Source: Dyadobacter alkalitolerans DSM 23607
Lineage (GTDB): Bacteria > Bacteroidota > Bacteroidia > Cytophagales > Spirosomataceae
Reading direction: 5' to 3'
DNA: 64,000 bases
Assembly: GCF_000428845.1 (NCBI RefSeq)
Contig: NZ_AUAS01000005.1
Span: 372,001-436,000 of the forward strand
The notes under the pieces were generated by a model. It made no database searches. It saw only the letters and a list, made by a program, of their open reading frames with translations, and was not told the origin of the DNA. Of this stretch, positions 8,587 through 18,373 are shown piece by piece. Each line of letters starts with the position of its first letter. Positions within the stretch are counted from its first letter, which is position 1. The translations under genes and the position numbers were made by a program.

Positions 8587-10053
8587 ATGGAAAAATTACA
8601 GAATTACATCAATGGAAAGTGGGTGGACAGCCATTCGGATCATTTCGAGAATGTGCTGAACCCTGCTAACCAGGAAGTGCTCGCGCAGGTGCCTTATGGC
8701 AATGCAAAGGACGTGGAAGATGCCGCAGAAGCCGCTGTTAAGGGGTTTCAGGAGTGGAGAAGCACGCCCGTCTCCAAGCGCGTTCAATATTTGTTTAAGC
8801 TAAAAACATTGCTGGAAGATAATGCCGACGACATTGCACGGACGATCGTGCTGGAATCAGGAAAGACATTCATCGAAGCCAAAGCCGAAATGGTGCGGGC
8901 GATTGAGAATGTGGAAAATGCCTGCGGAATGCCTGCGATGATGCAGGGAGAATTTTCCGAAGACATCGCCAAGGGCATCGACGAATACATGATCCGTCAG
9001 CCGCTGGGCCCTTGTGCGTGCATTGCGCCGTTCAATTTCCCCGGAATGATCACATTCTGGTTCCTGCCTTACGCGCTGGCTTGCGGGAACAGCTACATCA
9101 TTAAGCCTTCGGAAAAAGTGCCGTTGACAATGACCAAAATTGTGGCGTTGATGGAAAAGCTGGATCTGCCAAAAGGCGTCCTTAACCTCGTGCAAGGTGC
9201 GCGTGAAGTGGTCGATGGCATTCTGGAACATCCTGCTATCAAAGGCATTAGCTTCGTTGGATCATCCAATGTTGCTAAATATGTTTATTCAAAAGGCGCT
9301 GCGAACGGAAAACGCGTACAAGCACAAGGCGGCGCAAAAAATCCAGTGCTCGTGCTGCCCGATGCAGACATTGAAATGACTTCCCAAATCGTGATCGACA
9401 GCGTTTATGGTTGCGCGGGACAGCGTTGTCTGGCAGCTTCGACCATTATCACAGTTGGTGAGCATAAGGACATTACGGAAAGTCTGGTGGAATCTGCCAG
9501 GAACAGAAAGACCGGTTTCGGACTCGATAGCGACGTGCAAATGGGCCCGGTAATTTCAGCAGAAAGCAAAAACCGCGTTCAGACATTGATTGACAAAGGA
9601 TTAAGCGAAGGCGGAAGGTTGCTCGTTGATGGCCGGAATGCAAAAGTGGAAGGCTATGAAGGCGGAAACTTCATTAATCCTACCATTATCGAAGATATCC
9701 CATTGGACGGCGAATTGGCCGGAACGGAGATTTTTGGACCGGTTTTGAGCCTCGTGCACATTAACACCATCGACGAAGCGATCCGCTTTATTAATGCTGG
9801 CAAATACGGAAATATGGCCTGCATCTTCACCAGCAGCGGCTCCAATGCCCGCAAATTCCGCCACGAAGCAGAAGCCGGAAACATTGGTATCAACATTGGC
9901 GTAGCCGCGCCCGTTGCCCAATTCCCCTTCTCAGGCTGGAAAGAAAGCTTCTACGGCGACTTGCACGGACAAGGAAAACACGCGGTAGAATTCTTCACGC
10001 AAACCAAAGTCGTGATCGAACGCTGGCTTAAAGAGTGGAACAGGAAGTTTTGA
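8587..10053 (+). CDS. iolA: Methylmalonate/malonate-semialdehyde dehydrogenase (acylating)
   Basis: CoA-acylating aldehyde dehydrogenase of 488 residues (IolA/MmsA) that converts malonate semialdehyde to acetyl-CoA and CO2 with NAD+, the last step of inositol breakdown. Visible motifs are the cofactor loop [22 protein letters not shown], the GGAKN segment where most aldehyde dehydrogenases have a catalytic Glu (an MmsA feature), and the nucleophile Cys281 in [11 protein letters not shown]. The C-terminal [12 protein letters not shown] is standard for MmsA. Related enzymes also act in valine catabolism, but this gene sits inside the iol operon. Confidence 0.94.
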   Translation: MEKLQNYINGKWVDSHSDHFENVLNPANQEVLAQVPYGNAKDVEDAAEAAVKGFQEWRSTPVSKRVQYLFKLKTLLEDNADDIARTIVLESGKTFIEAKAEMVRAIENVENACGMPAMMQGEFSEDIAKGIDEYMIRQPLGPCACIAPFNFPGMITFWFLPYALACGNSYIIKPSEKVPLTMTKIVALMEKLDLPKGVLNLVQGAREVVDGILEHPAIKGISFVGSSNVAKYVYSKGAANGKRVQAQGGAKNPVLVLPDADIEMTSQIVIDSVYGCAGQRCLAASTIITVGEHKDITESLVESARNRKTGFGLDSDVQMGPVISAESKNRVQTLIDKGLSEGGRLLVDGRNAKVEGYEGGNFINPTIIEDIPLDGELAGTEIFGPVLSLVHINTIDEAIRFINAGKYGNMACIFTSSGSNARKFRHEAEAGNIGINIGVAAPVAQFPFSGWKESFYGDLHGQGKHAVEFFTQTKVVIERWLKEWNRKF

Positions 10054-10083
10054 CAAAACATAAACCATTATTCTAATACTAAA

Positions 10084-11112
10084 ATGACTAGAAAATTAAA
10101 GACCGGGGTAATTGGCCTGGGGCGGATCGGGCAGATACATTTGAGCAACCTGGTTCATCACATGCCTGACGCAGAGGTGATTATCGCTTCCGACGTCTCA
10201 CCTGCGGCACATGAATTTGCACGCAGTCTGGGTGTTGCCGAGGTTACTACGGATGCCTATGATGTGATCAACCATCCTGATGTTGAGGCGGTTATCATTT
10301 GCTCCCCTACTCCATTCCACGTTCCTTATACAGTTGCGGCTGCGGAAAAAGGAAAGCATGTGTTTTGTGAAAAACCTTTGGACGTAACATTGGAAGCGAT
10401 TCACGCTGCGGAAAAGGCTGTGAGTGAGAATAATGTGAAATTAATGTTGGGCTTCAACCGTCGGTTTGATGCCAATTTCAGCAATGTCCGCAGTCTGGTG
10501 GAAGCCAATAAAATCGGTGATCCGCACATTCTGCGCATTACCAGCCGCGACCCTGCGCCTCCGCCAGTAGAATATCTGAAAATCTCAGGCGGCATTTTCC
10601 TTGATATGTCGATCCACGATTTCGATATGGCGCGCTACATCGTGGGCAGCGAGGTGAAGGAGGTTTTTGTAAAAGGCGACGCATTGATCCATCCGGAGAT
10701 TAAAGAATTCGGGGACATCGACACAGCAGTAATTGTTTTGACATTTGAAAATGGCGCTATCGGCGTGATTGACAACAGCCGGAAAGCAGTTTACGGTTAC
10801 GACCAGCGTCTTGAAATCTTTGGATCAAAAGGCATGGCGAAGGCGGAAAACAACACCTCCGACACGCTCGTGCATTTCGACAGCAATGGCGGACACATTT
10901 CCTTGCCGCTGCATTTCTTCCTGGAAAGATACGAAACAGCTTATCGCGTTTGCCTTAAATCATTCATTGACTGTGTGTTGCAAGACAAGCCGTCTCTTGT
11001 GGATGCGCACGACGGACTCATGGCAACCGCCATCGGCATCGCTGCGATGAAGTCGCTGACAGAAGGCAGAAGTGTGAAAATCGAGGAGGTTTTGCAGTAT
11101 GCAGTCGTTTAA
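10084..11112 (+). CDS. iolG: myo-Inositol 2-dehydrogenase
   Basis: Gfo/Idh/MocA-family NAD-dependent dehydrogenase that oxidises myo-inositol to 2-keto-myo-inositol (scyllo-inosose), the first step of the pathway. The 342-residue protein has the Rossmann motif GVIGLGRIGQIH, the catalytic-lysine motif VFCEKPLDV, and the active-site segment GGIFLDMSIHDFDMARYI, in which Asp and His are the conserved pair. It has no signal peptide, so it is cytoplasmic, unlike the Tat-exported relative at 26.8-28.1 kb. Position between iolA and the symporter supports the inositol assignment. Confidence 0.92.
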   Translation: MTRKLKTGVIGLGRIGQIHLSNLVHHMPDAEVIIASDVSPAAHEFARSLGVAEVTTDAYDVINHPDVEAVIICSPTPFHVPYTVAAAEKGKHVFCEKPLDVTLEAIHAAEKAVSENNVKLMLGFNRRFDANFSNVRSLVEANKIGDPHILRITSRDPAPPPVEYLKISGGIFLDMSIHDFDMARYIVGSEVKEVFVKGDALIHPEIKEFGDIDTAVIVLTFENGAIGVIDNSRKAVYGYDQRLEIFGSKGMAKAENNTSDTLVHFDSNGGHISLPLHFFLERYETAYRVCLKSFIDCVLQDKPSLVDAHDGLMATAIGIAAMKSLTEGRSVKIEEVLQYAVV

Positions 11113-11162
11113 GTTACTTCGTGCAGAAAATTGAATACCAATTTACCTAACCCTTTACCCGA

Positions 11163-12776
11163 ATGTCCAATACCGGTTTGCAATCGCTGGATTATGTTGT
11201 ATTCTTTATTTATTTGATAGGCGTTTCTGCTTATGGTTATTGGATTTACAAAAAGAAAAGCTCCAAGGAAGTCAGCTCGACGGACTATTTCCTGGCCGAA
11301 GGGTCACTGACATTCTGGGCGATCGGCGCCTCGATTATTGCTTCTAACATCTCGGCAGAGCACTTTATCGGGATGTCGGGTTCGGGTTTTGCGATCGGGC
11401 TGGCGATTTCTTCCTATGAATGGATGGCGGCGGCTTCGTTAATTGTGGTGGCGCTTTTTATCCTGCCGGTTTATCTCAAAAATAAGATTTACACCATGCC
11501 GCAATTCCTCCGGGAGCGGTATAATCCTACGGTGGCGACCATTATGGCCGTTTTCTGGCTGTTGCTTTACGTGTTTGTAAACCTTACCTCGATTCTTTAT
11601 TTGGGTGCATTGGCATTGGAAGTTACTGCTGGTCTGGACTTTACATGGGGAATCATTGGGCTAGGGCTTTTTGCGGTCATCATCACCATTGGCGGGATGA
11701 AAGTGATTGGTTATACGGACGTTGTACAGGTTATTGTGCTTGTCATGGGCGGGTTAGCAACTACTTATCTGGCTCTGGATCTCGTTTCCACGCATTTCAA
11801 CAGGCCTGGGATTTTCAATGCATTAGGCTTGCTCAAAGAACAGGCAGACTCACATTTCCACATGATTTTGCCTAAGGAAAACCCTTTTTACAAAGACTTG
11901 CCGGGATTGTCTGTGATCATTGGTGCGATGTGGATCAATAACCTTGCCTATTTTGGTTGCAATCAATACATTATTCAGAGAAGCTTAGGCGCTGATTTAA
12001 AGACTGCGCGGAAAGGGATTTTGTTTGCGGCTTTGCTGAAACTACTTATTCCGATTATTGTGGTTATTCCGGGCATTGCAGCTTATGTTTTGTATCAAAA
12101 TGGCATGTTTCAAAAGGAAATGCTGGATGGCGTCGGGGTTGTAAAACCGGACCATGCTTATCCTGTTTTGCTCAATTTGCTTCCGGGCGGACTAAAAGGA
12201 ATGGCCTTTGCGGCACTAACGGCGGCGATTGTGGCATCTTTGGCTGGGAAAGCAAACAGTATTTCAACCATTTTTACGCTCGACATTTACAAACAATACA
12301 TTAACCCCAATGCCAGCGAAAAGCAACTCGTTCGAATAGGTCGCTACACGATTTATGTGGCTATGGCGATTGGCGTCATTATTGCACCGCAGCTTCGTGC
12401 GCTGGATCAGGCTTATCAGTTTATTCAGGAATACAGCAGCTTTATTACCCCGGGCGTCTTCGCGATTTTTATTCTTGGAATGTTCTGGAAAAGAACGACT
12501 TCCGCAGCGGCGCTTACGGCTGCGTTGCTAACCATCCCGCTTTCCACAGCCGGCAAATTCCTGGCTCCCGAAATTCCATTTCTGGATCGTATGGGCATAA
12601 TCTTCTTGATTCTCTGTGCGGTAATTGTGGTCATGACATTGGCTGATCCAAAAAGCAGGCACAATCCAAAAGGACTGGAAATCGACCGGACCATGTTCGA
12701 ACCGGGCAAAAGTTTCGTCATTGGCTCGATCATGATCTGCGGAGTTATCGCGGCATTGTACACCGTGTTTTGGTAA
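11163..12776 (+). CDS. Sodium/solute symporter (SSS family), probable inositol importer
   Basis: Inner-membrane carrier of 537 residues with about 13-14 hydrophobic segments. It belongs to the SGLT/SSS family: TDYFLAEGSLTFWAIGASIIASNISAEHFIG is the family's N-terminal motif around the sodium site, and the segments GMSGSGFAIGLAISSYEW and LTAAIVASLAGKANSISTIFTLDIY are also typical. It is embedded in the iol operon after iolG and ends five bases before iolJ, so it most likely brings in myo-inositol with Na+. Substrate is inferred from context; other SSS members carry sugars such as glucose or galactose. Confidence 0.9.
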   Translation: MSNTGLQSLDYVVFFIYLIGVSAYGYWIYKKKSSKEVSSTDYFLAEGSLTFWAIGASIIASNISAEHFIGMSGSGFAIGLAISSYEWMAAASLIVVALFILPVYLKNKIYTMPQFLRERYNPTVATIMAVFWLLLYVFVNLTSILYLGALALEVTAGLDFTWGIIGLGLFAVIITIGGMKVIGYTDVVQVIVLVMGGLATTYLALDLVSTHFNRPGIFNALGLLKEQADSHFHMILPKENPFYKDLPGLSVIIGAMWINNLAYFGCNQYIIQRSLGADLKTARKGILFAALLKLLIPIIVVIPGIAAYVLYQNGMFQKEMLDGVGVVKPDHAYPVLLNLLPGGLKGMAFAALTAAIVASLAGKANSISTIFTLDIYKQYINPNASEKQLVRIGRYTIYVAMAIGVIIAPQLRALDQAYQFIQEYSSFITPGVFAIFILGMFWKRTTSAAALTAALLTIPLSTAGKFLAPEIPFLDRMGIIFLILCAVIVVMTLADPKSRHNPKGLEIDRTMFEPGKSFVIGSIMICGVIAALYTVFW

Positions 12777-12781
12777 AAAAT

Positions 12782-13726
12782 ATGCTTTTAACAACAAAAC
12801 AACTTTTTGAAAAATGCTATGGCCGCTATGCGATTCCGGCGGTGAATGTGTTTTTCATGGAAGAAATCCACGGCCTGTTCGCAGCGGCTCGGGAAGCGGA
12901 AGCGCCATTTATAGTGCAGACAACCCCGTTTGCAAGAGATTATGCGCACCCCGATATGCTGCTTTCTATGATCGCTGCGGCGGCCCGGATATATCCTGAT
13001 GTAACCTATGCAATCCACATGGATCATGGTTTTGAAGAGCATATTTTTCAAGCCATTGAAGCGGGCGGTTACACCTCGGTGATGATCGATGCAAGTCATG
13101 ATAATTTTGATCAGAATGTGGCTCGTACCAGGGAAGTCGTTGCACGTGCGCATGCGAAGAACATTAGCGTGGAGGCCGAATTGGGCGTTTTGGCGGGTGT
13201 GGAAGATGATCTGACGGTGGATGCCGCACATTCTTTTTATACCAATCCGCAACAGGTTGAGGATTTTGTCAAAGCGACGGATTGTGATAGTCTGGCCATT
13301 GCGGTGGGGACAAGCCATGGCGCTTACAAGTTTTCGGGCGGACAGGGTTTGCAGTTTCACATTTTGGAAGAGATTCAGCAGCGGCTTCCGGGCTTTCCTT
13401 TGGTGCTGCATGGCGGTTCCAATGTGATTCCGGAGGTTGTGGAGCGCATTAATGCGGCGGGCGGCAACCTCAAAACGGATGCCAAAGGCGTGCAGGAAGA
13501 CGAAATCAGGAAAGCGATCCCACTGGGTGTTTGCAAGATTAATATTGCCACGGACACGCGGCTGCTCTGGACGATGGTTAACCGCGAGTTTTTCCGCGAC
13601 AAGCCGGACGAGTTCGCTCCGACCACGCCGGGGAAGATTTTTATGGAAGAATACAAAAAATTTATGCTGAAAAAGTTCGACCTGTTCGGTTGCACAGGCA
13701 AAGCCGGCGATTTCAGTTTCGCCTGA
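12782..13726 (+). CDS. iolJ: Class II aldolase, probable 6-phospho-5-dehydro-2-deoxy-D-gluconate aldolase
   Basis: Zinc-dependent class II aldolase of 314 residues that should split 2-deoxy-5-keto-D-gluconate 6-phosphate into dihydroxyacetone phosphate and malonate semialdehyde. Zinc and catalytic motifs are present: AIHMDHGFEEHIFQAIEAG (Asp and His), SVEAELGVLAG (Glu), GTSHGAYKFSGG (His) and LVLHGGSNVIPE (His), followed by the phosphate-binding KINIATDTRL. I use the ATG at 12782 instead of an upstream in-frame TTG at 12770 that would overlap the symporter stop. Fructose-bisphosphate aldolase is the paralogous alternative; operon context favours IolJ. Confidence 0.87.
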   Translation: MLLTTKQLFEKCYGRYAIPAVNVFFMEEIHGLFAAAREAEAPFIVQTTPFARDYAHPDMLLSMIAAAARIYPDVTYAIHMDHGFEEHIFQAIEAGGYTSVMIDASHDNFDQNVARTREVVARAHAKNISVEAELGVLAGVEDDLTVDAAHSFYTNPQQVEDFVKATDCDSLAIAVGTSHGAYKFSGGQGLQFHILEEIQQRLPGFPLVLHGGSNVIPEVVERINAAGGNLKTDAKGVQEDEIRKAIPLGVCKINIATDTRLLWTMVNREFFRDKPDEFAPTTPGKIFMEEYKKFMLKKFDLFGCTGKAGDFSFA

Positions 13727-13750
13727 TAATTCAAGCAAAATCATCACAAA

Positions 13751-15616
13751 ATGACCAGAAGACTCACAGTAGCGCAAGCTACGATCACATTTTTAAAGAA
13801 CCAGTTCATCGAGCGCGACGGTGTGGAACAGCCTTATTTTGGTGGTTGTTTCGGGATTTTCGGGCATGGTAATGTGGCTGGATTGGGCCAGGCTTTGCAG
13901 GAAAACCCTGATTTCCGTTACTATCAATGCCGCAACGAGCAATCGATGGTGCATACGGCTGTTGCTTATGCGAAAGTAAAAAACCGCCTCGGCGCATTCG
14001 TTTGTACGACTTCCATAGGCCCCGGCGCTACCAATATGATCACCGGCGCGGCATTGGCGACCATTAACCGGCTGCCTGTTTTGCTTTTGCCCGGAGATAT
14101 TTTCTCTACCCGCGAGCCTAATCCAGTTTTGCAGCAATTGGAAAGCGCTTCGACGCAGGACATTTCTGTCAACGATTGTTTCAAACCCGTTTCTAAATAC
14201 TGGGACCGCATCAACCGCCCTGAACAGCTCATTTACTCGCTGCCGGAAGTGATGCGCGTGCTCACCTCGCAATCGGAAATGGGCGCGGTAACATTATCCA
14301 TGCCGCAGGATGTTCAAACGCATGCATACGACTTCCCGGAAGAACTTTTTAGGAAAAGAGTCTGGCACGTCGGCAGGCCGAGACCAGATTTGACCACATT
14401 GCAGAAAGCTGCGGAATGGATTAAATCTTCTAAAAACCCTGTCATCGTTGCCGGCGGCGGTGCCATTTACAGTGATGCCTGTGGTGTGCTTGGAAGTTTT
14501 GCAAGCAAAACAGGCATTCCAGTCGGTGAGACATTCGCTGGAAAAGGCGCGGTTCGTTTTGACGCTCCTTACAGCATTGGCGGTCTGGGCGCAACCGGGA
14601 CGAAATATGCGATTGAAATTGCGAACGAAGCCGATGTTGTGATCGGCATAGGAACGCGTTACAGCGATTTTACGACGGCTTCCAAGTCGATATTCAAGAA
14701 CCCGGATGTAAAGTTTATTAACATTAACATCAGTGAATTTGATGCTTTCAAGCACGCTGCATTGCCGGTGATTGGGGATGCGAAGGCTGTTTTGGAAGAG
14801 TTATCCGGCTTATTAGGCGACTATGAAGTTGAATCAAATTACCGCCAGCACATCGCGGAGGTTAACAAAGCCTGGGACGACGAAGTAACCCAAATTTACG
14901 CCGAAGGAAACGGAACGGTTGTGCCTATCGATCAGGCTGTTGTGATTGGAACATTAAACAGCTTTATGGACGACCGGGATGTGATGATCAATGCCTCAGG
15001 CAGCGCGCCTGGCGATCTACATAAATTATGGCGTGCGACGGATCCGAAGAACTTCCATTTGGAATATGGTTTCTCCTGCATGGGCTATGAGATCGCAGCA
15101 GGTATGGGCGCGAAAATGGCCGATCCGACGCGGGAAATTTACGTGATCTGTGGTGATGGCGGCTATTTGATGAACAACCATGAGATCGTGACTGCCATTC
15201 AAGAAGGGATCAAGTTTACTATCTTACTTTTAAATAACAATGGTTACGCCAGCATTGGTGGACTTTCAGAAAGCATTGGCAGCGAGCGTTTTGGAACAAT
15301 GTATAAATATCGGGATGAAAAATCCGGACAGCTTTCAGGCGATTTCCTGCCGGTGGATTTGGCTAAAAATGCAGAAAGCTTGGGCGCTAATGTAATCCGC
15401 GCAACAGATCGCGAATCGCTGGAAAACGCTTTGGCACAATCCAAGACGGCCGACCGCACCACGGTTATCTATATTGAAACCAGTCTTTACCGCACCGTGA
15501 AAGGTTACCACGCCTGGTGGGAGGTGCCGATCGCAGAAGTATCGACATCTCCGAGCGTGCAAAAGGCCTTTGAAACATATAAAACGAACAAAAAAGAACA
15601 GCGCATTTTCCTATAA
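13751..15616 (+). CDS. iolD: 3D-(3,5/4)-trihydroxycyclohexane-1,2-dione hydrolase
   Basis: Thiamine-diphosphate enzyme of 621 residues that opens the ring of trihydroxycyclohexane-1,2-dione to give 5-deoxy-D-glucuronate. The acetolactate-synthase fold is visible: the N-terminal pyrimidine domain with the conserved Glu (QCRNEQSMVHTAVAYAK) and GPGATNMITGAALATINRLPVLLLPGD, a central domain (PVIVAGGGAIYSDA), and the C-terminal ThDP/Mg site (VICGDGGYLMNNHEIVTAIQ..LLLNNNGYASIG). The closing segment around AWWEVPIAEVS is IolD-like. It starts 24 bases after iolJ and ends three bases before iolE. Confidence 0.94.
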   Translation: MTRRLTVAQATITFLKNQFIERDGVEQPYFGGCFGIFGHGNVAGLGQALQENPDFRYYQCRNEQSMVHTAVAYAKVKNRLGAFVCTTSIGPGATNMITGAALATINRLPVLLLPGDIFSTREPNPVLQQLESASTQDISVNDCFKPVSKYWDRINRPEQLIYSLPEVMRVLTSQSEMGAVTLSMPQDVQTHAYDFPEELFRKRVWHVGRPRPDLTTLQKAAEWIKSSKNPVIVAGGGAIYSDACGVLGSFASKTGIPVGETFAGKGAVRFDAPYSIGGLGATGTKYAIEIANEADVVIGIGTRYSDFTTASKSIFKNPDVKFININISEFDAFKHAALPVIGDAKAVLEELSGLLGDYEVESNYRQHIAEVNKAWDDEVTQIYAEGNGTVVPIDQAVVIGTLNSFMDDRDVMINASGSAPGDLHKLWRATDPKNFHLEYGFSCMGYEIAAGMGAKMADPTREIYVICGDGGYLMNNHEIVTAIQEGIKFTILLLNNNGYASIGGLSESIGSERFGTMYKYRDEKSGQLSGDFLPVDLAKNAESLGANVIRATDRESLENALAQSKTADRTTVIYIETSLYRTVKGYHAWWEVPIAEVSTSPSVQKAFETYKTNKKEQRIFL

Positions 15617-15619
15617 GTC

Positions 15620-16522
15620 ATGAATTTCGAGAACATTAAACTAGGCGTTGCGCCCATCAACTGGACCAACGACGATATGCCCGAACTGGGCGGTGAAAAT
15701 ACATTTGAGCAATGCATCAGCGAAATGGCGCTGGCCGGTTTCACAGGCTGCGAAGTCGGCAATAAGTTTCCGCGTGATACGAATGTGTTGAAGAAAGCAT
15801 TGGAATTGAGAGGTTTGCAGATTTGCAACCAATGGAACAGTTATGAGCTAACGACCAAAACCTTTGCCGAAAACCGCGAGAACTTCACCACATTGCTTGA
15901 CTTCCTGGAAACAATGGGAGCGAAAGTGATCGGTGGCGGCGAAACGGGGAATAGTTGCCAGGGGCAAATGAATGTGCCCGTTTTCGAAGGAAAAGGCATG
16001 TTGCATACCAAAGAAGAATGGGATAGCTTCACATTTGGCTTGAACGAACTGGGCAAAATTGCCCGTGACCGCGGCATGAAGCTGGCTTTTCACCATCACA
16101 TGGGAACCTGCATTCAAACCATTGAAGAAACGGATCGCCTCTTAAATGAAACCGATCCCGAAAATGTGTTCCTGAATTACGACTGCGGACATTTCCATTT
16201 TGCCGGCGAAGATCCTGCCGGTGCTTTGCAAAAATACATCGGCCGCACAGCGCACATTCATTTAAAAGACGTTCGCGCAAATGTCCTGCAACGCGTTCAC
16301 GACGAAAAGCTTAGCTTTCTGACCGCCGTAAAAAGCGGCGTTTTCACAGTCCCCGGCGACCCCGAAGGCTGCATCAATTTCCCCGCCCTCTTCGACATCA
16401 TCAAAACCAGCGACTACAACGGCTGGATCGTCCTAGAAGCCGAACAAGACCCCGCCAAGGCGAATCCGTTGGAATACGCTATGATTGCGAGGAAGTTTTT
16501 TAAAGGATTGACAGGGATTTGA
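15620..16522 (+). CDS. iolE: myo-Inosose-2 dehydratase
   Basis: TIM-barrel metalloenzyme of the xylose-isomerase-like superfamily, 300 residues, that dehydrates 2-keto-myo-inositol to 3D-(3,5/4)-trihydroxycyclohexane-1,2-dione. Recognised by its N-terminus (LGVAPINWTNDDMPELGG), FTGCEVGNKFPRD, the metal-site segments LAFHHHMGTCIQTIEETDRLL, LNYDCGHFHFAGEDP and TAHIHLKDVR, and the C-terminal GWIVLEAEQDPAKANP. It is the last gene of the iol operon, three bases after iolD. No clear terminator hairpin is visible between it and the next gene. Confidence 0.94.
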   Translation: MNFENIKLGVAPINWTNDDMPELGGENTFEQCISEMALAGFTGCEVGNKFPRDTNVLKKALELRGLQICNQWNSYELTTKTFAENRENFTTLLDFLETMGAKVIGGGETGNSCQGQMNVPVFEGKGMLHTKEEWDSFTFGLNELGKIARDRGMKLAFHHHMGTCIQTIEETDRLLNETDPENVFLNYDCGHFHFAGEDPAGALQKYIGRTAHIHLKDVRANVLQRVHDEKLSFLTAVKSGVFTVPGDPEGCINFPALFDIIKTSDYNGWIVLEAEQDPAKANPLEYAMIARKFFKGLTGI

Positions 16523-16679
16523 GAATGATGGGAATCTAACCACGATTCCTACTCATTAAATCTCAATTAAATTCACCAATTTTCCCCCATTCCACCCGCT
16601 TGCCGGCGCCACAAAGTGCTTTTGACATACGTATTAGCAGTATAGTTCGTTAAACAATGAATTCAACAAACCTGCTAAT

Positions 16680-18134
16680 ATGTTAAATCTTAAAAAGTTA
16701 AACCTTCTTTTTGCGCTTGCATTTGCGGTGGCGGTGGTGGGGTGCAAGGATAAAGATGTGGAACCGGACGTGCTCGCTGCAGCGGATACGACGTCGGTTT
16801 CTGATAGAAAAGCGATCAACGCCTGGCTTTATGAAGTGATGGACGATGCGTATTTCTGGTATAAGGAGCTCCCTGCGGAATCCAGCCTGGACGCTTCGGC
16901 AAGCCCCTATGACTATTTCGAAAAATTGATTTACCAAAGACAAACTGTCGATCGTTTTTCGGCTTTGACAGATGACATTGATGCGCTGCAAAACGAATTT
17001 AATGGTGTCAGCAAAATTTTCGGGATCAGTTATTCGCTTTCTTTTCTTGATGACGGTCAGTCGAATATCGGCGCTTTTCTAAACTATGTCGTCAAAGGAA
17101 GCCCTGCCGCGGCTGCGGGCCTGAAAAGAGGTGACATCATCCTGAAAGTGAACGGAACTCAGTTAACGCAAAGTAATTACGCTAGCTTACTGAGCGGAAA
17201 TGAGACGGTTAAACTCACCATGGGTGCGTTACAAGATGGTAAAATCATCGCGACCAATACGACATATTCCATCACAAAAGCAGAGGTTACCGAAGATCCT
17301 GTTGCCTTTTCCACCGTTATATCCAAGCCGACTGCCGGTAAAACGATCGGCTACCTGGTCTACACGCAATTTGTGCCTGGTAATGAGGCTGATAAGAACA
17401 AGTATGATAACGAACTGCGCCAGGTTTTTGCTGATTTCAAAGCAAAGGGCGTTAACGAACTGGTACTTGACCTGCGCTTGAATTCGGGCGGTTATATCAG
17501 CTCCGCGAACACATTGGCGTCATTGATCGGTAAAAACATCACGGCTTCCAAGATCTTCTACAAAGAGCAATGGAACGATAAATACATCGCTTACTGGCAA
17601 AAGCAAAATGGAGCTAATGCGCTCAATTACAACTTCCAGGCGGAGCCTAATAACATTGGCAGCAATCTTAATCGCGTTTTTGTCCTTACTTCCAACGGCA
17701 CTGCGTCGGCTAGTGAGCTGGTTATTAATGGATTAAAACCTTATATGAATGTTATCACCATCGGAGAGAACACGGCGGGTAAGAACCTGTTCGGTTCGTT
17801 GATCAATGACAATAAGGATCGCTGGAAGTGGGGCGTTTATGTAATGTTGGGTCAAACGGCCAATGCTAACGACGAGTCGGACTACGGAACTGTTGATGGC
17901 ATTACGCCCAACTACATTGTGGAAGATTCAAAAGTCCCTTACAGCGCATTCGGGGATGAAAACGAAACTCTTTTCCGTAAAGCTCTGGAAGTGATGGGCG
18001 TACCAGCCGTCGCAAACAGCAGAATAGCAGCTGCGAAAACCGTGGAACCATTCAGGAAGTTGCTTCGCGATGATCTGCAAACCAGAAAAAATCTGATGAT
18101 CAAGGACGGTAATTTGAAGGCCGTTAATCAATAA
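16680..18134 (+). CDS. S41-family (C-terminal processing type) peptidase, lipoprotein
   Basis: Serine protease of family S41, 484 residues, probably anchored in a membrane as a lipoprotein: hydrophobic signal with lipobox VVGC (Cys22). An N-terminal helical region is followed by a PDZ domain (residues ~125-205; VVKGSPAAAAGLKRGDIILKVNG) and the S41 catalytic domain. By spacing to E. coli Tsp, the nucleophile is Ser343 in NGTASASE and the general base Lys368 in GENTAGK, 25 residues apart as in Tsp. The core motif LVLDLRLNSGGYISSA is intact. Its target is unknown. It is monocistronic, 157 bp after iolE. Confidence 0.9.
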   Translation: MLNLKKLNLLFALAFAVAVVGCKDKDVEPDVLAAADTTSVSDRKAINAWLYEVMDDAYFWYKELPAESSLDASASPYDYFEKLIYQRQTVDRFSALTDDIDALQNEFNGVSKIFGISYSLSFLDDGQSNIGAFLNYVVKGSPAAAAGLKRGDIILKVNGTQLTQSNYASLLSGNETVKLTMGALQDGKIIATNTTYSITKAEVTEDPVAFSTVISKPTAGKTIGYLVYTQFVPGNEADKNKYDNELRQVFADFKAKGVNELVLDLRLNSGGYISSANTLASLIGKNITASKIFYKEQWNDKYIAYWQKQNGANALNYNFQAEPNNIGSNLNRVFVLTSNGTASASELVINGLKPYMNVITIGENTAGKNLFGSLINDNKDRWKWGVYVMLGQTANANDESDYGTVDGITPNYIVEDSKVPYSAFGDENETLFRKALEVMGVPAVANSRIAAAKTVEPFRKLLRDDLQTRKNLMIKDGNLKAVNQ

Positions 18135-18156
18135 GTCAATCTTAAAATCAATGCAG

Positions 18157-18190
18157 TCAAAGAGGTTCCGGTTACGGGGCCTCTTTAAAT
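18157..18190 (+). terminator. Weak hairpin after the S41 peptidase gene
   Basis: AAAGAGG (18159-18165) pairs with CCTCTTT (18180-18186), with partial pairing of TTCCG inside. It is followed by TTTAAATG, not a long T-tract, so termination is only moderately supported. Confidence 0.4.
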
Positions 18191-18373
18191 GTTTAAACAT
18201 TTCCCCTTTCAAATAACCGGCTCTTAACATCTAATATGTGGGATTTAGCGTAATTTTAGTATAAAAACCATTACAACTTAGCCGCTTCAAAGATTCCGAC
18301 ATAAATCGGGCTGTTTACCGTTTATAGATTTATCAGCGTCACTCACGTTCTTTACTTCCGGCCTCGGCTGAAT

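Noticed and set aside
12788..13777. Minus-strand open frame of 329 residues over iolJ
   Set aside because: It lies entirely opposite a well-recognised aldolase, has no recognisable domain, and its composition (many His, Arg, Ile) is that of an antisense shadow.
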